Source of the DNA: Clostridiales bacterium
GTDB lineage: Bacteria; Bacillota; Clostridia; TANB77; CAG-508
Assembly: GCA_003525075.1 (NCBI GenBank)
Contig: DQFO01000017.1
Location: 1-15,857 of the forward strand
Reading direction: 5' to 3'
DNA: 15,857 bases
Below are positions 12,859 through 15,857 of the stretch, piece after piece; position 1 is the first letter of the stretch; each line of letters opens with the position of its first letter. The notes under the pieces were generated by a model. The model worked only from the letters and a program-made list of their open reading frames with translations. It searched no databases and had not been told where the DNA came from. The position numbers and the translations under genes are program-made.

Positions 12859-13149
12859 ATGACAGAAATAAACAAAGAAACACCAATGAAAGACTTAACA
12901 ATTGGTGGAAACATATATTGTGCAGGAAATGCAAGAGAATTTAAAACAGGTGACTGGAGAAGCATGAAACCTGTATGGGATGAAGAAAAATGTAAACAAT
13001 GTGGATTATGTTTTGCAGTATGTCCAGAAAATTCAATACCAGTAGGAAAAGATTGTAAAAGAACAGAAACAGATTTTGACTATTGTAAAGGATGTGGAGT
13101 ATGTGCACAAGTATGTCCATTTAAAGCAATAGAAATGAAAGTTGAATAA
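12859..13149 (+). CDS. porD: Pyruvate:ferredoxin oxidoreductase, delta (ferredoxin) subunit
   Basis: A 96-aa ferredoxin-like subunit with two complete [4Fe-4S] motifs: Cys45, Cys48, Cys51, Cys55 ('CKQCGLCFAVCP') and Cys76, Cys79, Cys82, Cys86 ('CKGCGVCAQVCP'). It carries electrons from the catalytic TPP and proximal cluster of the beta subunit towards external ferredoxin. The N-terminal extension of about 40 residues ('DLTIGGNIYCAGNAREFKTG') is typical of PorD. AAGGAAGGAG precedes the ATG. It lies 59 bases after porC and 107 bases before porA. Confidence 0.94.
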   Translation: MTEINKETPMKDLTIGGNIYCAGNAREFKTGDWRSMKPVWDEEKCKQCGLCFAVCPENSIPVGKDCKRTETDFDYCKGCGVCAQVCPFKAIEMKVE

Positions 13150-13256
13150 ATCAATTAAAGTTCAAAAATATAAAATTTGGCAAGAACAAATATGAATTTT
13201 AATATGAAAATGATTTTATATGAATAATGAGAAAAATTTAGAAAGGAAATAAAAAA

Positions 13257-14447
13257 ATGAGTATAAGAGAAAGATTAAGTGGAAATGAAGCAACAGCAAT
13301 AGCAATGAAACAAATAAATCCAGATGTAGTTGCAGCATTCCCAATTACACCATCAACAGAAATACCACAATATTTTTCAACATTTGTATCAAATGGAGAA
13401 GTAGATACAGAATTTGTTGCAGTTGAAAGTGAACATAGTGCAATGTCTGCAACAATTGGTGCAGAAGCTGCTGGAGCAAGAGCAATGACAGCTACATCTG
13501 CAAACGGATTATCATTAATGTGGGAAATGATATATATAGCATCAAGTTTAAGATTACCAATAGTAATGGCATTAGTAAATAGAGCAGTTTCAGGACCATT
13601 AAATATCCATAATGATCATTCAGATGCAATGGGAGTAAGAGATGCTGGATGGATAATGTTATTTTCAGAAAATAACCAAGAAGCTTATGATAATATGTTA
13701 ATGGCACATAGAATTGCAGAACATAAAGATGTTCAATTACCAGTAATGGTATGCCAAGATGGATTTATTACATCACATTCAATTGAAAATATTGAATTAG
13801 AAAATGATGAAGAAGTAAAGAAATTTGTTGGACAATACAAACCTGAACATTATTTATTAAATGATAAAGAACCAATAGCAATTGGACCATTAGATTTACA
13901 AGCATATTTATTTGAACATAAGGCTCAACAAGCAGAAGCAATGAAAAATGCTAAAAAAGTAATAAAAGAAGTCGCAAAAGAATTTGAAAAATGGACAGGA
14001 AGAAAATATGAATTCTTTGAAAAATACAAATTAGATGATGCAGAAATAGCAATAGTATGTATGAACTCAACAGCAGGAACAACAAAAGCAGTTGTAGATG
14101 AATTAAGAGAAAAAGGTGTAAAAGCAGGATTATTAAAATTAAGAATGTTTAGACCATTCCCAGCAGAAGAAATTGCAGAAGCATTACAAGGATTAAAAGC
14201 AGTAGCAATACTTGATAAAGCAGATTCATTAAATGCAGCAGGTGGAGCATTATTTGAAGATGTAACATCAGCAATGTATGTTAATAAAAAACAAGTACCA
14301 ATGGTAAATTATATTTATGGAATTGGTGGAAGAGATACAACAACAATGCAGATAGAATCTGTATATAATGATTTACAAGAAATAGTAAAAACAGGAGAAA
14401 CAGGAAATCCATATAGATATTTAGGACTAAGAAAGGGGGAAGAATAA
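13257..14447 (+). CDS. porA: Pyruvate:ferredoxin oxidoreductase, alpha subunit
   Basis: A 396-aa subunit, of normal length for separate PorA. It holds domain I with 'FPITPST' at 28-34 (pyrimidine-side TPP contacts) and Glu59 in 'VESEHSAMSA'. The conserved 'TSANGLSLMWE' and 'RAVSGPLNIHNDHSDAMGVRDAGW' segments follow. Domain II follows from about residue 255 ('AEIAIVCMNSTAGTTKAVVDELREKGVKAGLLKLRMFRPFPAEEI'). Together with PorB it forms the TPP active site. AAAGG is present 11-12 bases before the ATG, a slightly long spacing. The 107-base gap from porD holds no ORF and no clear terminator. The stop is one base from the porB start, suggesting coupled translation. Confidence 0.95.
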   Translation: MSIRERLSGNEATAIAMKQINPDVVAAFPITPSTEIPQYFSTFVSNGEVDTEFVAVESEHSAMSATIGAEAAGARAMTATSANGLSLMWEMIYIASSLRLPIVMALVNRAVSGPLNIHNDHSDAMGVRDAGWIMLFSENNQEAYDNMLMAHRIAEHKDVQLPVMVCQDGFITSHSIENIELENDEEVKKFVGQYKPEHYLLNDKEPIAIGPLDLQAYLFEHKAQQAEAMKNAKKVIKEVAKEFEKWTGRKYEFFEKYKLDDAEIAIVCMNSTAGTTKAVVDELREKGVKAGLLKLRMFRPFPAEEIAEALQGLKAVAILDKADSLNAAGGALFEDVTSAMYVNKKQVPMVNYIYGIGGRDTTTMQIESVYNDLQEIVKTGETGNPYRYLGLRKGEE

Positions 14448-14448
14448 A

Positions 14449-15399
14449 ATGGCTTATGATTTAAAGAAGATAATGGCAGAAAAGCCATCAAGATTCACAG
14501 AAGGACACAGAATGTGTGCAGGATGTGGAGCCCCAGTAGTAGCAAGAATGGTATTAAGAGCATTAAAACCAGAAGATCATGCTGTTATAGCAAATGCAAC
14601 TGGATGTATGGAAGTATCAACATTTATATATCCATATACAGCATGGACAGATTCATTTATACACACAGCATTTGAAAATGCTGGTGCAACATGTTCTGGT
14701 GCAGAAGCGGCATATAAAGCCTTAAAAAAACAAGGAAAATTACCACAAGATAAAGACACAAAATTTATAGCATTTGGTGGAGATGGTGGAACTTATGATA
14801 TAGGTTTACAAAGTTTATCAGGAGCAATGGAAAGAGGACATGATATGGTTTATGTATGTTATGATAATGGAGCATATATGAACACAGGAATCCAAAGATC
14901 ATCTGCAACTCCAAAATTTGCTGACACAACAACATCACCAGCAGGAAAAGTTATTCCAGGAAAAATGCAAATAAGAAAAGATTTAACAAAAATTATGGCA
15001 GATCATCATATTCCTTATGTTGCTCAAACACTTGCAATGACAAACTTTAAAGATTTATATGAAAAATCAGAAAAAGCAATTTATACTAAAGGACCAGCAT
15101 TTTTAAATGTTATGGCACCATGTCCAAGAGGTTGGGGATATGCAACAGAAGATTTAATGAAAATCAATAAATTAGCTGCAGATACATGTTATTGGCCATT
15201 ATATGAAGTTGTTGATGGAAAATATCATATAACATATAAACCAGCAAAAAAATTACCAGTTGAAGAATTTTTACGTCCACAAAAACGTTTTAAACATATG
15301 TTTAAACCTGGAAATGAATGGATGATAGAAGAATTTCAAAAAGAAGTTGATAAGAGATGGAATGAACTTTTGGAATTAGAGGAAATTACTAATAAATAA
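14449..15399 (+). CDS. porB: Pyruvate:ferredoxin oxidoreductase, beta subunit
   Basis: A 316-aa TPP-binding subunit. The diphosphate-binding motif 'GGDGGTYDIG' (110-119) ends at Asn140 in 'CYDNGAYMNTG'. Four cysteines fit the proximal [4Fe-4S] cluster of PorB: Cys23 and Cys26 in 'MCAGCG', Cys53 in 'ATGCMEVST' and Cys225 in 'APCPRGWGY'. It therefore holds the cofactor and the first electron acceptor. The start is one base after the porA stop, with AAAGGGGGAAG about eight bases upstream. It is the last gene of the operon, followed by a terminator. The gene is complete and typical. Confidence 0.96.
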   Translation: MAYDLKKIMAEKPSRFTEGHRMCAGCGAPVVARMVLRALKPEDHAVIANATGCMEVSTFIYPYTAWTDSFIHTAFENAGATCSGAEAAYKALKKQGKLPQDKDTKFIAFGGDGGTYDIGLQSLSGAMERGHDMVYVCYDNGAYMNTGIQRSSATPKFADTTTSPAGKVIPGKMQIRKDLTKIMADHHIPYVAQTLAMTNFKDLYEKSEKAIYTKGPAFLNVMAPCPRGWGYATEDLMKINKLAADTCYWPLYEVVDGKYHITYKPAKKLPVEEFLRPQKRFKHMFKPGNEWMIEEFQKEVDKRWNELLELEEITNK

Positions 15400-15429
15400 T
15401 TTCATAAATTAAGAAAATATATTGAAAAA

Positions 15430-15466
15430 CACTACATAGTTTGAAAGAATATGTGGTGCTTTTTTC
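15430..15466 (+). terminator. Terminator of the por operon
   Basis: CACTACATA (15430-15438) pairs with TATGTGGTG (15450-15458), one U-G pair, with an 11-base loop, followed by C and six T. Confidence 0.8.
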
Positions 15467-15485
15467 TATATAAAAACTATTGAAA

Positions 15486-15613
15486 TTGCAAAAGTGTGAT
15501 AAATAGCAGAAAAAAGCTTGCAAAAATGTGATAAAACAATAAAAATAAGTTGCAGAAATGTGAAAAAGTAGCAAAAATAAGTTGCAAAAACGTGATTGAA
15601 TGAAAATTTATGT
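15486..15613 (+). repeat. 32-bp-period tandem repeat, about 3.5 units
   Basis: The motif TTGCAaAAatGTGAt starts at 15486, 15518, 15550 and 15582, exactly 32 bases apart. The first 15 bases are best conserved (12-14 matches to consensus). The second half of units 2 and 3 both end 'AAAAATAAG', and unit 4 loses similarity after about 15 bases. It is non-coding and starts 20 bases after the por terminator. The 32-bp period is close to three helical turns. Confidence 0.75.
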
Positions 15614-15716
15614 TAGATTTTCAATGAGAAATTTGGATATGAGTGGAAATATTTTGAATGTGCCAATTTTTATGGCTGAATATATTGATAAATTAATTCG
15701 AATTGGAGAAAAGTAG
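15600..15716 (+). CDS. Short ORF of 38 codons, possible remnant
   Basis: The ORF runs from the ATG at 15600 to a TAG at 15714-15716, encoding a product beginning 'MKIYVRFSMRNLDMSGN' and ending 'YIDKLIRIGEK'. It begins inside the last tandem-repeat unit and has no convincing ribosome site. Its stop codon is the first triplet of a strong terminator, which suggests a transcript ends there. It may be the tail of a decayed gene. I recognise no family. Confidence 0.3.
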   Translation: MKIYVRFSMRNLDMSGNILNVPIFMAEYIDKLIRIGEK

Positions 15717-15744
15717 TAAGATATAAATGTCTTACTATTTTTTT
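15714..15744 (+). terminator. Terminator after the short ORF
   Basis: TAGTAAGATA (15714-15723) pairs with TGTCTTACTA (15728-15737), one U-G pair and a 4-base loop, followed by seven T. Confidence 0.85.
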
Positions 15745-15756
15745 ATTCCAAACCAC

Positions 15757-15785
15757 TTCAAAAAAAATAATCAATATGCTAAAAT
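15757..15785 (+). promoter_or_regulatory. Possible promoter of the gene at the right edge
   Basis: TTCAAA at 15757-15762, a 17-base spacer and TAAAAT at 15780-15785 with extended -10 TG at 15777-15778. Confidence 0.45.
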
Positions 15786-15836
15786 AAAAGAAGAAAAAAG
15801 TCGAGAAATCGAAAGAAAAAGTGAGAGGAAAACACT

Positions 15837-15857
15837 ATGGAAGAAATGTTTGATATA
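15837..15857 (+). CDS. Start of a gene cut by the window edge
   Basis: An ATG at 15837 with AGAGGA seven bases upstream opens a frame reading 'MEEMFDI' to the last base. A promoter-like pair lies upstream and a terminator closes the preceding transcript, so a new gene starting here is likely. Seven residues are too few to identify it. Confidence 0.55.

Noticed and set aside
13150..13256. Internal promoter or terminator between porD and porA
   Set aside because: No hexamer pair with good spacing and no U-tailed hairpin was seen, so the four genes are treated as one operon.
15486..15613. CRISPR array
   Set aside because: The repeats are imperfect, contiguous and have no unique spacers; the period is that of a tandem repeat and no cas gene is near.

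Overview
The window is AT-rich (most genes look roughly 23-33% G+C by eye), with purine-rich Shine-Dalgarno sites, TTGaca/TATAAT-type promoters and U-tailed hairpin terminators. It carries mraZ-rsmH-ftsL and a ferredoxin-linked pyruvate oxidoreductase. This points to an anaerobic low-GC Gram-positive, most likely a gut-type member of the Clostridia. The genus cannot be read from the sequence.

Layout. 1-760: the end of an unknown gene and a small overlapping hypothetical gene. 759-876: first copy of a 118-bp two-hairpin repeat, followed by a terminator. 992-1668: an MntA/HEPN toxin-antitoxin pair. 1762-2187: a small RelA/SpoT-type HD hydrolase with its own promoter and terminator. 2357-5001: a coiled-coil protein followed by a predicted HExxH zinc protease, both of unknown role. 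5114-6493: a LysR regulator and a predicted 2H phosphoesterase. 6566-7697 (minus): a cysteine desulfurase gene broken by one frameshift. 7758-9891: a possible LexA box, MraZ operator repeats, then mraZ, rsmH and an ftsL-like gene closed by a terminator. 9949-10066: second copy of the 118-bp repeat, inverted, with two differences from the first. 10128-11180: divergent genes for a membrane-anchored HTH protein and a HAD phosphatase. 11243-11881 (minus): a gene of clearly higher G+C, possibly transferred. 12218-15399: porC-porD-porA-porB behind a near-consensus promoter. 15486-15613: a 32-bp-period tandem repeat, then a 38-codon ORF with a terminator and the start of another gene at the right edge.

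How the genes fit together. The two core modules are the MraZ-regulated division/rRNA-methylation cluster and the por operon. por decarboxylates pyruvate to acetyl-CoA and passes electrons to ferredoxin. Between the two copies of the 118-bp inverted repeat lie about 9.1 kb of mostly short, independently promoted accessory genes plus the mra cluster. The repeats could allow this block to invert. The best candidates for something undescribed are the repeat itself, the coiled-coil/metalloprotease pair, the LysR/2H phosphoesterase pair and the 32-bp repeat downstream of por.
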